A stretch of DNA of 7,992 nt from an uncultured Lachnospiraceae bacterium (GCA_947565255.1 CANOFI010000097.1:1-7992), one strand, 5' to 3'. Numbered from the stretch's first letter, positions 1-6,768 are shown. Numbers and translations: made by a program. The notes: generated by a model from the letters alone, not told the origin.

Positions 1-849
1 ATGCTGCTCCCACTCCTTCCGTGTGTGGCAAGCTATTACTTTTTCTCCTATTTCAGTCTGATTTATGAGCAGGATATCGGCAGTCCTATCTGGAACACAC
101 ATCACAGTTATTTCTGGCTGATAGCACTGTACAAGCTATTTTGCGGGGGTGTGATTCTTGTGATCATTGCAGTCATTCAGGTTATCCGCAGGCAGCAGAA
201 GGAAGAAAAAGAAACTGCCGTGCTGGCAGGCCGGATACTGGATATGGAAAATCACATCCGGGAAGTGGAAAAAATTTACGGCGACTTCCGCAGCCTGCGC
301 CACGACATGGGAAATCATATGATGACCCTGGAAAATCTGTACAAAAAAGGGGAATGGAAAGAGGCCCGGAATTATTCAGAAAAAGTAAAAAAACTTCTGG
401 AAAAATCCCCTTTTTCCATAAACAGCGGCAATCCGGTCACCGATATCATTCTGGAAGAAATATCGAGGAAAGCAGAAGAAAATGGCATTTTGTTTGAGAG
501 CAAATTCGTATTTGGAACAGATACCCGTATCGATACCTTTGATATCAGCGTTATATTGAGCAACGCACTTACCAATGCGATTGAAAATGCAGACGGCGAA
601 GCGCCGTACATCCGCATCCTGTCTTACCGGAAAAAAAATGCCTTTCTGATTGAAGTGCAGAACAGCTTTATGGGAAAAATTGTTTTTACAGAGGACAAAA
701 GACTCATCCAGACCAAAAAAGCAGACAGACAAATTCATGGCTACGGACTGTCCAATATCCGGAAAACTGCCGAAAAATATCATGGGGATTTCATGATACA
801 AACCAAAGACAAAGAGTTTGTTCTGACCGTCCTTTTGATGCTTGAATAA
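1..849 (+). CDS. GHKL-family sensor histidine kinase, C-terminal part (5' end off window)
   Basis: This is the cytoplasmic kinase half of an AgrC/ComD-like (GHKL, HATPase_c_5 type) membrane sensor kinase. Such proteins autophosphorylate on His and pass the phosphate to a LytTR-type response regulator, often in peptide sensing. Visible are hydrophobic segments at about residues 1-20 and 37-62, a basic linker, a helical dimerisation region with LRHDMGNHM at 99-107 (probable phospho-His H101), an N-box LSNALTNAIENA at 186-197 and a G-box GYGLSN at 247-252. The family usually has about 430 residues with five to seven membrane segments, so the 282 residues seen here probably lack the first part; the ATG at position 1 is likely internal. 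No response regulator follows, so a partner would have to lie upstream. A signal cannot be assigned. Confidence 0.88.
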   Translation: MLLPLLPCVASYYFFSYFSLIYEQDIGSPIWNTHHSYFWLIALYKLFCGGVILVIIAVIQVIRRQQKEEKETAVLAGRILDMENHIREVEKIYGDFRSLRHDMGNHMMTLENLYKKGEWKEARNYSEKVKKLLEKSPFSINSGNPVTDIILEEISRKAEENGILFESKFVFGTDTRIDTFDISVILSNALTNAIENADGEAPYIRILSYRKKNAFLIEVQNSFMGKIVFTEDKRLIQTKKADRQIHGYGLSNIRKTAEKYHGDFMIQTKDKEFVLTVLLMLE

Positions 850-886
850 ATTCAGACAACAAAAAAGCTGTTTTACAACATTATGC

Positions 887-913
887 TAAGATTCCCTTTT
901 TATGTACCGAAAA
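887..913 (+). promoter_or_regulatory. Candidate sigma-28 (SigD/FliA-type) promoter for the FlxA-like gene
   Basis: TAAGATTC (887-894) and ACCGAAAA (906-913) are separated by exactly 11 bases. The flagellar sigma consensus is TAAAGTTT-N11-GCCGATAA, giving 5 of 8 and 6 of 8 matches with canonical spacing and an intact CCGA core. Transcription would start near 920, about 40 nt before the start codon at 962. The FlxA family is known for sigma-28 dependence in E. coli, which makes the placement meaningful. No good sigma-A promoter is seen in the same gap. Inference from sequence only. Confidence 0.5.
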
Positions 914-961
914 AATATATAGTACCAGGTAAGCTAAGAAAATGATAAGGAGGTCATTACT

Positions 962-1723
962 ATGCGAATTGAAAACGCAAACAATATGGGGGCACAGGCA
1001 CCGGCACAAATGTCGGCAGGCACAGATTCCATAAGCAAAAATATTCAGAGCCGGATTCAGAAATTACAGCAGGATTTGCAGAAACTATCCGAAGACGACA
1101 AAATGAATCCAAAAGAAAAGATGAAAAAAAAGCAGGAAATCCAGCAGCAGATTGCAGATTTGACAAGGGAGCTGCGCCAGCATGAAATGGAACTGCGCAA
1201 AGAACAGCAGCAAAAACAAAATACTTCTATGGATAACCAGACCGACCCATCCGGCACGCACACAAAAGCACAGAATAAGCCAGGCACAGGCTTTTCAGAG
1301 GAAAGCATGCAGGTTATTATTTCCGCGGAATCTTCCATGAAGCAGGCCAGAATACAGGGAAGCGTCGCAACACAGATGAAAGGAAGAGCCGGCGTGCTGA
1401 AAGCCGAAATTAAACAGGACGGCGCCAGAGGCAACACCGAGGCAAAACAACAGGAACTGGCCGAAGTGGAGCAGACTGCAAATAAAGCGCTCAACCGGCA
1501 GATGCAGACACTAAACGATGCAAACAAGGCATTGGCAGAAGCCGGAACAACAGAAAGCACCAAAGACAAAAAAGCCGAAACGTCTTCTGCCAAAAAAGAC
1601 GAGAAGACTGAAGCCGCTGAAGACAAAGAGGAAAAACAAAAGACAGATGCAGCAAATCCGCAATCCGAAGACAATCCCGAATCCTTACCGGAGAACTATG
1701 CCCGCGTAGACGTCCGCCTGTAG
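962..1723 (+). CDS. FlxA-like coiled-coil protein
   Basis: A 253-residue soluble, strongly charged protein with no signal peptide or membrane segment. Residues about 19-82 have the FlxA-like pattern: two amphipathic helices rich in Gln, Leu and Lys (IQSRIQKLQQDLQKL, then QEIQQQIADLTRELRQHEME) joined by a basic turn. A second helical region covers about 112-193. Residues 195-245 are a low-complexity Lys/Glu/Ala/Ser tail, and the protein ends in YARVDVRL. The start is well set by AAGGAGG at 947-953, 8 nt before the ATG. FlxA-like proteins are small and poorly characterised, with a link to the flagellar regulon; the exact role is unknown. The likely sigma-28 promoter at 887-913 supports that link. 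The inverted repeat at 1791-1849 probably ends the transcript. The long tail is unusual for the family. Confidence 0.72.
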   Translation: MRIENANNMGAQAPAQMSAGTDSISKNIQSRIQKLQQDLQKLSEDDKMNPKEKMKKKQEIQQQIADLTRELRQHEMELRKEQQQKQNTSMDNQTDPSGTHTKAQNKPGTGFSEESMQVIISAESSMKQARIQGSVATQMKGRAGVLKAEIKQDGARGNTEAKQQELAEVEQTANKALNRQMQTLNDANKALAEAGTTESTKDKKAETSSAKKDEKTEAAEDKEEKQKTDAANPQSEDNPESLPENYARVDVRL

Positions 1724-1761
1724 GATACGCTTTATCAATCACATACATAGACACAACCGCC

Positions 1762-1778
1762 AAAAAAACAGGGACTGT
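1762..1778 (-). terminator. Weak possible intrinsic terminator for the NUDIX gene
   Basis: Read on the minus strand, ACAG-TCC-CTGT (1778-1768) runs straight into a T tract (1768-1762). The stem is only 4 bp plus a possible wobble pair, so this is a weak call. It lies about 75 nt past the NUDIX stop codon, beyond the larger inverted repeat at 1791-1849. Confidence 0.28.
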
Positions 1779-1790
1779 CAGGCACACTTG

Positions 1791-1859
1791 TTCGCCCACT
1801 ATATATAGACCCAACATCTGGTATTATTCTACTATATATAGTGGGTGAAGATTATTTTT
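1791..1859 (+). terminator. AT-rich 18-bp inverted repeat, probable terminator of the FlxA-like transcript
   Basis: The arms at 1791-1808 (TTCGCCCACTATATATAG) and 1832-1849 (CTATATATAGTGGGTGAA) pair at 17 of 18 positions around a 23-nt loop. The right arm is followed by GATTATTTTTC, a broken T tract, on the plus strand. It sits between two convergent genes, 67 bp past the FlxA-like stop and 2 bp before the NUDIX stop, as expected for a convergent terminator. The stem is unusually long and AT-rich for an intrinsic terminator, and the loop is large, so a mobile-element end or a protein-binding palindrome is an alternative. Confidence 0.5.
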
Positions 1860-2370
1860 CACAGGATTCCATGATAAACGCCTCTTTTATGCTGTCATAG
1901 TGAAGGAATATCCCATCCCGTGCAAATGCCTGTATCTGTTCCAGCGTCGCCAGCATAAAGCCGTCTGTTTCCTCCTCCTGTATATGGACATCCGATTCCT
2001 CAAAATCTGACACAAACCGATACACATCCACAAAATAATTATCCCCCTCACCGGGATTTTCTCTTTGATATGTAAAAAGATATCCGCCGTCCCAGCCGGT
2101 TACATCCAGTCCGGTTTCTTCAAAAATTTCCCGTTTTACGGCATCCTTTGATTCTTCCCCCGCCATAGCAGCGCCGCCGGATACCTCCCACCAGCCGGGC
2201 GCCCACGCTTTTGACATCACACGCTTCGTAATTAAAAATGTCCCGTCAGGCCGGGCAATGACGCCCAGCACCGTCAAATGATATTCTCCGTCCTTTAAAC
2301 ACCAGTCATTCCTTTTCATGGTGCGCCCGGTTCTTTTTTTATTTTTGTCATATATATCCCACAATTCCAT
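1852..2370 (-). CDS. NUDIX hydrolase
   Basis: A 172-residue soluble NUDIX protein. It carries a complete Nudix box at residues 66-88 (GX5EX7REUXEEXGU: G66, E72, R80-E81, E84-E85, G87-L88), which binds Mg2+ and the diphosphate of a nucleoside- or isoprenoid-diphosphate-type substrate. The opening MELWDIYDKNKKRTGRTMKR resembles the subgroup annotated as isopentenyl-diphosphate isomerase-like or YfcD-like, but that alone does not fix the substrate. AAAGGGG at 2386-2380 lies 9 nt before the ATG, which supports this start. The gene stands alone on the minus strand, convergent with the FlxA-like gene. Its promoter is at 2547-2575, and its leader of about 170 nt is mostly the large palindrome at 2407-2537. 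Confidence 0.92.
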   Translation of the reverse strand: MELWDIYDKNKKRTGRTMKRNDWCLKDGEYHLTVLGVIARPDGTFLITKRVMSKAWAPGWWEVSGGAAMAGEESKDAVKREIFEETGLDVTGWDGGYLFTYQRENPGEGDNYFVDVYRFVSDFEESDVHIQEEETDGFMLATLEQIQAFARDGIFLHYDSIKEAFIMESCEK

Positions 2371-2406
2371 TGCATATTTCCCCTTTCTGTCTGATTATCC
2401 CTAAGC

Positions 2407-2537
2407 ATTGTGAAACTCTTATTTCACTATCAGAGTCTGGGCAATCGATACAAAACTGAAGCGACTTCAAAACGCTTTGGAGCGGAATTTTTGTATCGAT
2501 TGCCCAAACTCGTCACTCCGAATAAAACTATCACAAT
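2407..2537. repeat. 131-bp imperfect palindrome, MITE-like or structured leader element
   Basis: The core arms at 2433-2455 and 2489-2511 match at 22 of 23 positions (shared core GGGCAATCGATACAAAA). With the same centre and no gaps, complementarity resumes at the ends (ATTGTGA 2407-2413 with TCACAAT 2531-2537, plus partial pairing to about 2423). The 33-nt interior can form two small hairpins, TGAAG-CGA-CTTCA and CGCT-TTGG-AGCG, giving a branched tip. GTGAAA-CTCTTA-TTTCAC (2410-2427) is a further local hairpin. There is no T tract in either direction, so it is not an ordinary terminator. Size, terminal repeats and intergenic position fit a non-autonomous miniature transposable element, but no clear target duplication was found. 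It also forms the 5' leader of the NUDIX mRNA. Confidence 0.72.
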
Positions 2538-2546
2538 CACCTATGG

Positions 2547-2575
2547 ATTATACCATATCCCACTTCCTGTTTCAA
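2547..2575 (-). promoter_or_regulatory. Strong sigma-A promoter with extended -10 for the NUDIX gene
   Basis: On the minus strand TTGAAA (2575-2570) is followed after 17 nt by TATAAT (2552-2547), preceded by TGG, which makes an extended -10. Transcription should start near 2540, within a few bases of the outer edge of the palindrome at 2537, leaving a leader of about 170 nt before the NUDIX ATG at 2370. Confidence 0.75.
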
Positions 2576-2583
2576 CACAGGAA
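2564..2583. promoter_or_regulatory. Inverted repeat over the NUDIX -35 box, possible operator
   Basis: TTCCTGT (2564-2570) and ACAGGAA (2577-2583) are perfect 7-bp arms with a 6-nt spacer. The dyad overlaps the -35 hexamer at 2570-2575, where a bound repressor would block polymerase. It also lies 34 bp past the exporter operon stop, but no T tract follows it on the minus strand, so a terminator role is less likely. Confidence 0.35.
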
Positions 2584-2616
2584 AAACGAAGTATTCTATT
2601 TATTATGCGTTACAAA

Positions 2617-4413
2617 TCAGGACACATACCACTGCGCCTGCGCATGATACATCTGTGTATACAGCCCGTCCGCTGCCAGCAATTTTTCGTGGGTTCCATC
2701 CTCCTCAACCGTTCCCTCGTGGAATACAAGCACCCGGTCCGCCAGCCTCGTCGCGCCAAGCCTGTGGGAAATCAGCAGCACCCCTTTATCACCTGAAAGT
2801 CTGGAAAAATCATGGTACAGCTTCGACTCCGCCAGCGGGTCCAGCGCCGCTGTCGGCTCATCCAGAATCATCAGACTGGCCCGGTTCTTGTAAAGATTCC
2901 TTGCCATGGCAAGCTTCTGCCACTGACCGCCGGAGAGGTCAACGCTGTCCTCATAGAGATTCCCAAGTCTGGTCTTCTCCTTTTTCTCATACCCTTCCAC
3001 CACATCTAACAAATCCGCTTTGCGGAGGGCTTCCCGGACATCGCCGTCGTTATGTGGACCTAGAGAGTCGCCAAGCATTACATTATCCTCTATCGACCCA
3101 TGCAGCTGAAAATAGTCCTGCGTCGTGCAGGAAATACGCTCCCGCAAAAATCCCAGCATCTGTGAAATATCCCTGCCATTTATGAGAATCCTTCCCTTTG
3201 TCGGCGCATACAGCCCGGTCAGCAGCGCAATAAATGTGCTTTTCCCAGAACCATTCTCCCCGACAATGGCAATCTTTTCTCCATCATGCACCGTCAGATT
3301 CACATCCTTTAACACCTCCCGGTCGGAACCCGGATAGGCAAATGACACATGCTCAAAGGTAATCTCCAGTCCGCCTTCCTCATCAAGACCCTGATCCACC
3401 TCTTCTTCCTCATATGCCATCACCGCGTCATAATCCTCCAGATAACGGCCCTTATCGCCAATCGTATCAAGCGCCGCAAACAGGCTCTTTAAAGTCCCCT
3501 GCAGGTTTTGCGCTGTGCTGTAAACTAACAGGAAGGAACCAATACCGGCACGGCCCTCAAAAATATCGACAGAAATCATTAAAAGCGATACCGCAATCGC
3601 AGCATACGCCACCAAATCAGACGCAAGACCTGCCAGTAAATATTTTCTGGCAAATTTCACTTTCTGCTTCATCATGCCAACCACAGTCTTATCAAATTTT
3701 TCGCCCATGTAATCATAGAGCTGGTAGAAATGCATTTCCTTGACATATTTTCGGTTCGTTATGACTAACCCCATATAACGCTGCATTTTTTCATCAAACG
3801 ACTGGCCCTGCGCCATATAATACTGCTCGTCGGTCTGCCGTTTTCCAATCAGCACGGCCGGCATGGAAGTCAAACAGATCAACGCCGCAATCTTCCAATT
3901 TTCCCCGGCTAAGACAGCGATAGCAGTCACCGCCACCACACAGCTTCTAAGAATCTGGATGGCAGAGGTGCACACCTGCCAGATATTCCAGGAAAAGCCT
4001 TTTACATTGCGTATCCTCTTCTGCTCCTCACGGTCATCAAAATACCGCATCCGTATCCCTGCCACCTTATGAAACAGCTTCTGGCTGATATAATAATCCA
4101 TGTTCCATGTCATATTTGCCGCCACGCGGGCACAGGCCATATTCACAACCCGCTCCCCGATTTCCACCATCGAACAGATAAGAAGCCACAGCAGAGCCAG
4201 CCGCACTGCGCCTCCTTTTCCGAGAACCACATCCGCCGCGGCATTCAGGAAATTTTTATTGAAAACCGCGGAAACAGAAACCACAGCGCCAGTCAGTATC
4301 CAGCCAAAATGAAATAACAGCGCCTTAAGCTGTCCCGCCTCATAAACAAGCGAAACCCCTCTTAGGATGGTCCTTATGACAGGGGCCTTTTTCCGTTTTT
4401 CTTCTGCTGACAT
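2617..4413 (-). CDS. ABC exporter half-transporter (membrane domain + ATPase), second gene
   Basis: A 598-residue fused half-transporter. Residues about 1-320 form the membrane domain, with hydrophobic segments near 30-55, 68-85, 150-192 and 258-300. Residues about 350-598 form the ATPase, with Walker A GENGSGKST at 385-393, Q-loop Q432, signature LSGGQ at 493-497, Walker B LMILDEP at 514-520 with catalytic E519, and H-loop H550. All active-site residues are intact. Its ATG shares one base with the stop of the preceding exporter gene (TGATG), and a GGGAGGTGG site lies inside that gene's end, so the two are translationally coupled. Two adjacent half-transporters usually make a heterodimeric exporter of the inner membrane. 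The substrate (drug, peptide or lipid) cannot be told from sequence. The divergent AraC gene is the likely regulator. Confidence 0.93.
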   Translation of the reverse strand: MSAEEKRKKAPVIRTILRGVSLVYEAGQLKALLFHFGWILTGAVVSVSAVFNKNFLNAAADVVLGKGGAVRLALLWLLICSMVEIGERVVNMACARVAANMTWNMDYYISQKLFHKVAGIRMRYFDDREEQKRIRNVKGFSWNIWQVCTSAIQILRSCVVAVTAIAVLAGENWKIAALICLTSMPAVLIGKRQTDEQYYMAQGQSFDEKMQRYMGLVITNRKYVKEMHFYQLYDYMGEKFDKTVVGMMKQKVKFARKYLLAGLASDLVAYAAIAVSLLMISVDIFEGRAGIGSFLLVYSTAQNLQGTLKSLFAALDTIGDKGRYLEDYDAVMAYEEEEVDQGLDEEGGLEITFEHVSFAYPGSDREVLKDVNLTVHDGEKIAIVGENGSGKSTFIALLTGLYAPTKGRILINGRDISQMLGFLRERISCTTQDYFQLHGSIEDNVMLGDSLGPHNDGDVREALRKADLLDVVEGYEKKEKTRLGNLYEDSVDLSGGQWQKLAMARNLYKNRASLMILDEPTAALDPLAESKLYHDFSRLSGDKGVLLISHRLGATRLADRVLVFHEGTVEEDGTHEKLLAADGLYTQMYHAQAQWYVS

Positions 4414-6272
4414 CAGCCCACCTCCCTGTCATACCAGCCTGCCTGGTTCATAAACATCTCACAATATACGCCCTGCTTCTCCATAAGCTCCTCATGGGTT
4501 CCCTCCTCTATCAGCCGCCCGTCCTGCAGAACCAATATCCTGTCCGCCAGTCTTGCGAAACCAATCCTGTGGGAAATGAGTATGGACGTGCACGCAGTAA
4601 GGGAATTCTTAATGCCATAAAACTGCTCCATCTCTGCAATTGGATCGAGAGCCGCCGCCGGTTCGTCCATAATCAGGATTTCCTTATCGCTGATATACGA
4701 GCGGGACACCGCCAGACGCTGCCACTCGCCTCCGGACATACGCACACCGTCCTTTTCATACCAGCGGCCGATATAGGTATCAATCTCCTGCGGAAGCCTC
4801 TTCACAACCCCGGATGCGCCTCCCTTTTCCAACGCACGCCAGATTTCTTTATCGTCATGGACACGGGATATATCGCCAAATGCTACATTTTCCCGCACCA
4901 TCAGCTCAAAGCGCACAAAGTCCTGAAAGGTTACTCCAATACGCTCCAACAGCTTCTCCGTATCCATATCCCGATAATTCTCCCCACAAAAATACAACTC
5001 TCCTGAGTCCGGCTCATACAGGCCCAGCAAAAGCTTTATCAGCGTACTTTTCCCGGCCCCGTTCTCACCGACTAAGGCGACTGTTTCTCCACGGCGCACC
5101 TGCAGGCTCACATCATGAAGAATCTCCTTATCCTCATGATAGCCAAAGCTCACATGTCTTACCTCAAACACGACAGATTTTTTGCCATCCGCCATTTTGT
5201 CGGGAGCATCTTTGTCTCGAACTTGTGTTCCCTTTTCTGTCTCAAAAGAAGTATCAAATAATTGTTTGGAAAACTTCAGCTCACAGCTCTGCCTGTAAAT
5301 CTGCAAGATGTTACCGGCAAAATTCCTGACCGCCCCCGACAGCTGCCCAAACACCGACACAAACACCGTCAGGCCGCCGAGCGTCAGACTTCCCCGCTTT
5401 AATAGGAAAACCCCAAAAAACATGACAAGGCATTCTACAATCTTAATCGCCGTTTCCATTATCTCATTCGCCATAGTGACTCTTTTATCGCGTACAAGAT
5501 TATTATCGCGAACGACTTCCGCGTCCCTCCTCCATTTCTGAAAAAGAAAATCCTTCATGTTCAGCAGGCGGACCTCCTTCGCATCCCCCTCACTGAAAAT
5601 TCTGGCATAATGGTAATCCGCCATGCGGTTGTTTTTCGCCACATCTACCCATGACTTCCAGTCGCCCTTGGCTATCTTCATGCTATACGGCACCATCACC
5701 AGTAAAAACGCAAATGCTATGAACACCAGCCACGGTGAAGTACGCCATGACACAAACAACAGACTTAAGAGGGTCAGAACAGCCGCACACCAGTCAAAGA
5801 CAGAACAAATAAATTTGCCAAGACTGCCGCCCTCCGCATTCCATTCCGCCATCTCAATCAGCTTCGCCGTCTCTGCGTCATCCAGGTAACGCACCGGCAC
5901 CCTGCGCATAAATTCCCCCATCTTCTTTTGCATGCAGATGGCATACTTATCCCGCAGGGAACACCACATGACATCCGGTATCCGCCCAAACAGGCTCTGC
6001 ACAAATAAAACGGCAACCATCGCCGCCAGAAATATCAGGATAGAGTCCGTATTCAGACCCGCCTGAACATTTGCCTGGATACAGTCTACAATCTCCTTCG
6101 TTATGGAAAGGAACATCGCCGGGAGCAGACCACCGAGAACGCTCATCACTGCCCACAGAACAGATGTTCTCATATCCATGCGAAACGCCTGGGAAATGCT
6201 CCATCTGATAACCGCAAAATCCAACTGGATGCGGTTGTCCTTCAAAAACTCATCATTGGATTTAAAACTCAC
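4413..6272 (-). CDS. ABC exporter half-transporter (membrane domain + ATPase), first gene
   Basis: A 619-residue fused half-transporter. Hydrophobic segments lie near residues 36-58, 76-95, 158-198 and 275-315, followed by the ATPase from about 365. The motifs are Walker A GENGAGKST at 402-410, Q-loop Q450, signature MSGGE at 512-516 (altered from LSGGQ), Walker B ILIMDEP at 532-538 with catalytic E537, and H-loop H568. The linker at about 345-365 is charged and variable. The start is GTG at 6272, supported by GAGGTGA at 6285-6279, 6 nt upstream. It is the first gene of the exporter operon, transcribed from the promoter at 6340-6368 and overlapping the next gene by one base. The slightly degenerate signature fits a heterodimer whose two ATP sites are unequal, but the change is mild and both sites keep the catalytic glutamate. 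Substrate unknown. Confidence 0.93.
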   Translation of the reverse strand: MSFKSNDEFLKDNRIQLDFAVIRWSISQAFRMDMRTSVLWAVMSVLGGLLPAMFLSITKEIVDCIQANVQAGLNTDSILIFLAAMVAVLFVQSLFGRIPDVMWCSLRDKYAICMQKKMGEFMRRVPVRYLDDAETAKLIEMAEWNAEGGSLGKFICSVFDWCAAVLTLLSLLFVSWRTSPWLVFIAFAFLLVMVPYSMKIAKGDWKSWVDVAKNNRMADYHYARIFSEGDAKEVRLLNMKDFLFQKWRRDAEVVRDNNLVRDKRVTMANEIMETAIKIVECLVMFFGVFLLKRGSLTLGGLTVFVSVFGQLSGAVRNFAGNILQIYRQSCELKFSKQLFDTSFETEKGTQVRDKDAPDKMADGKKSVVFEVRHVSFGYHEDKEILHDVSLQVRRGETVALVGENGAGKSTLIKLLLGLYEPDSGELYFCGENYRDMDTEKLLERIGVTFQDFVRFELMVRENVAFGDISRVHDDKEIWRALEKGGASGVVKRLPQEIDTYIGRWYEKDGVRMSGGEWQRLAVSRSYISDKEILIMDEPAAALDPIAEMEQFYGIKNSLTACTSILISHRIGFARLADRILVLQDGRLIEEGTHEELMEKQGVYCEMFMNQAGWYDREVG

Positions 6273-6293
6273 TTTTTGTCACCTCATTCTATC

Positions 6294-6310
6294 TTATACA
6301 CCCTGTATAA
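6294..6310. promoter_or_regulatory. Perfect dyad TTATACA-N3-TGTATAA, candidate operator of the exporter operon
   Basis: The 7-bp arms at 6294-6300 and 6304-6310 are perfectly complementary around CCC. The dyad lies 22-38 bp upstream of the exporter GTG and about 25-40 bp downstream of the predicted transcription start, where a bound protein would act as a roadblock. The binding protein is unknown. AraC-family proteins more often use direct repeats, so a different regulator is possible. Confidence 0.45.
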
Positions 6311-6339
6311 AACACACCTTTTTGTCGTTATCTATGACC

Positions 6340-6368
6340 AGTATAACACATGTCCTGCATTATTTCAC
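6340..6368 (-). promoter_or_regulatory. Sigma-A promoter of the exporter operon
   Basis: On the minus strand GTGAAA (6368-6363, 4 of 6 to TTGACA) is followed after 17 nt by TATACT (6345-6340), preceded by TGT, an extended -10. Transcription would start near 6333, giving a leader of about 60 nt that contains the dyad at 6294-6310 and the ribosome binding site at 6285-6279. Confidence 0.6.
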
Positions 6369-6416
6369 CAAATATTCCGAATGATTCCAATCAACCTTAG
6401 CCGGCAGATTTAAAAT

Positions 6417-6644
6417 AAAACACAAAAAGAGACGGTTACACCAGGAACTTCATACCTATATACAGTATATTCATCCCTTTTGCAGCCGTCTCTTTCACGT
6501 GCCTGTGTTTTCACCGGTTTCCTTGTATTTTCTGTGTCTGCATGTGCAAAAAATTAACTGACTTGCTTCTATCCGTATCAGTCTTTGTTTTTCCGTCCAG
6601 GCATCTTATATTCATAAGTACCGGGGTTCACCCACACCCAGCTT
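6417..6644 (-). ncRNA. Candidate free-standing structured noncoding RNA, about 228 nt
   Basis: No plausible ORF is seen here, yet a -10 box (6656-6651) and a terminator (6495-6424) bracket a stretch rich in local pairing. On the minus strand: a GGGU/ACCC hairpin near the 5' end (GGGTGTGGGTGAACCC); CTTAT-GAAT-ATAAG at 6618-6605; CCGGU (6624-6620) pairing with ACCGG (6518-6514); UGCCUG (6603-6598) pairing with CAGGCA (6505-6500). The last two helices cross, giving a pseudoknot. Size and pseudoknot would be compatible with a class such as the raiA motif of Firmicutes, but that is a guess to be tested against Rfam; I do not recognise the sequence. It does not match tmRNA, SRP RNA, RNase P, T-box or the common riboswitch motifs I know. 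It ends about 50 nt before the exporter promoter, so it might instead be a leader for that operon. Confidence 0.5.
6424..6495 (-). terminator. Intrinsic terminator of the noncoding RNA
   Basis: Read on the minus strand, AAAGAGACGG (6495-6486) pairs perfectly over 10 bp with CCGTCTCTTT (6435-6426) and leads directly into TTTTTGTGTTTT. The 50-nt loop is long and holds its own palindrome, ATATAC-A-GTATAT (6458-6470 on the plus strand). The stem and T tract are convincing in the minus direction and would stop transcripts from about 6644 before they reach the exporter promoter. Confidence 0.6.
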
Positions 6645-6650
6645 AGTTTT

Positions 6651-6656
6651 ATTATA
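6651..6656 (-). promoter_or_regulatory. -10 box of the noncoding RNA promoter
   Basis: TATAAT on the minus strand (6656-6651) is a perfect -10 hexamer. The -35 at 17 nt spacing is poor (TTTCAT), so the promoter may be weak or need an activator. A TTGACA lies further upstream on the same strand (6716-6711) but has only a weak partner -10 of its own. The predicted start is near 6644. Confidence 0.45.
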
Positions 6657-6739
6657 CTATTCAGCTTCTGTAAATGAAATGTATTTTTTTACTTTTTCTT
6701 GTTACTTATTGTCAACTTTCTGATTTTTTCATCTTTTCC

Positions 6740-6768
6740 TTCCATTTTTTCCTTTTTTATTTTATACT
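6740..6768 (+). promoter_or_regulatory. Weak sigma-A-like promoter for the AraC gene
   Basis: TATACT at 6763-6768 is a good -10 hexamer; the matching -35 position (6740-6745, TTCCAT) is poor. The start would be near 6775, about 160 nt before the AraC ATG, so the whole folded region at 6796-6940 would be in the mRNA leader. The surroundings (6721-6790) are a dense T/C-rich tract. Confidence 0.35.

Noticed and set aside
1057..1674. Long minus-strand open frame opposite the FlxA-like gene
   Set aside because: It is a low-complexity Ser/Cys/Phe-rich frame produced by the Gln/Lys-rich coding strand, with no domain and no supporting ribosome binding site.
2396..2545. Target-site duplication flanking the 131-bp palindrome
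   Set aside because: Short CCTA-like matches on both sides are not at equivalent distances from the ends, so no clean duplication can be claimed.
2564..2583. Terminator for the exporter operon
   Set aside because: The 7-bp stem has no T tract after it on the minus strand; the T-rich stretch lies before it. An operator over the -35 box is a better reading.
2410..2796. Plus-strand open frame running through the palindrome into the exporter gene
   Set aside because: It overlaps the palindrome and the antisense of a strong ABC gene and has no recognisable protein features.
6417..6644. T-box, cobalamin, lysine, TPP, SAM, FMN or c-di-GMP riboswitch
   Set aside because: The conserved core motifs of these classes that I know are absent; the GGGTGTGGG stretch only loosely recalls a T-box and is at the wrong end of the RNA.
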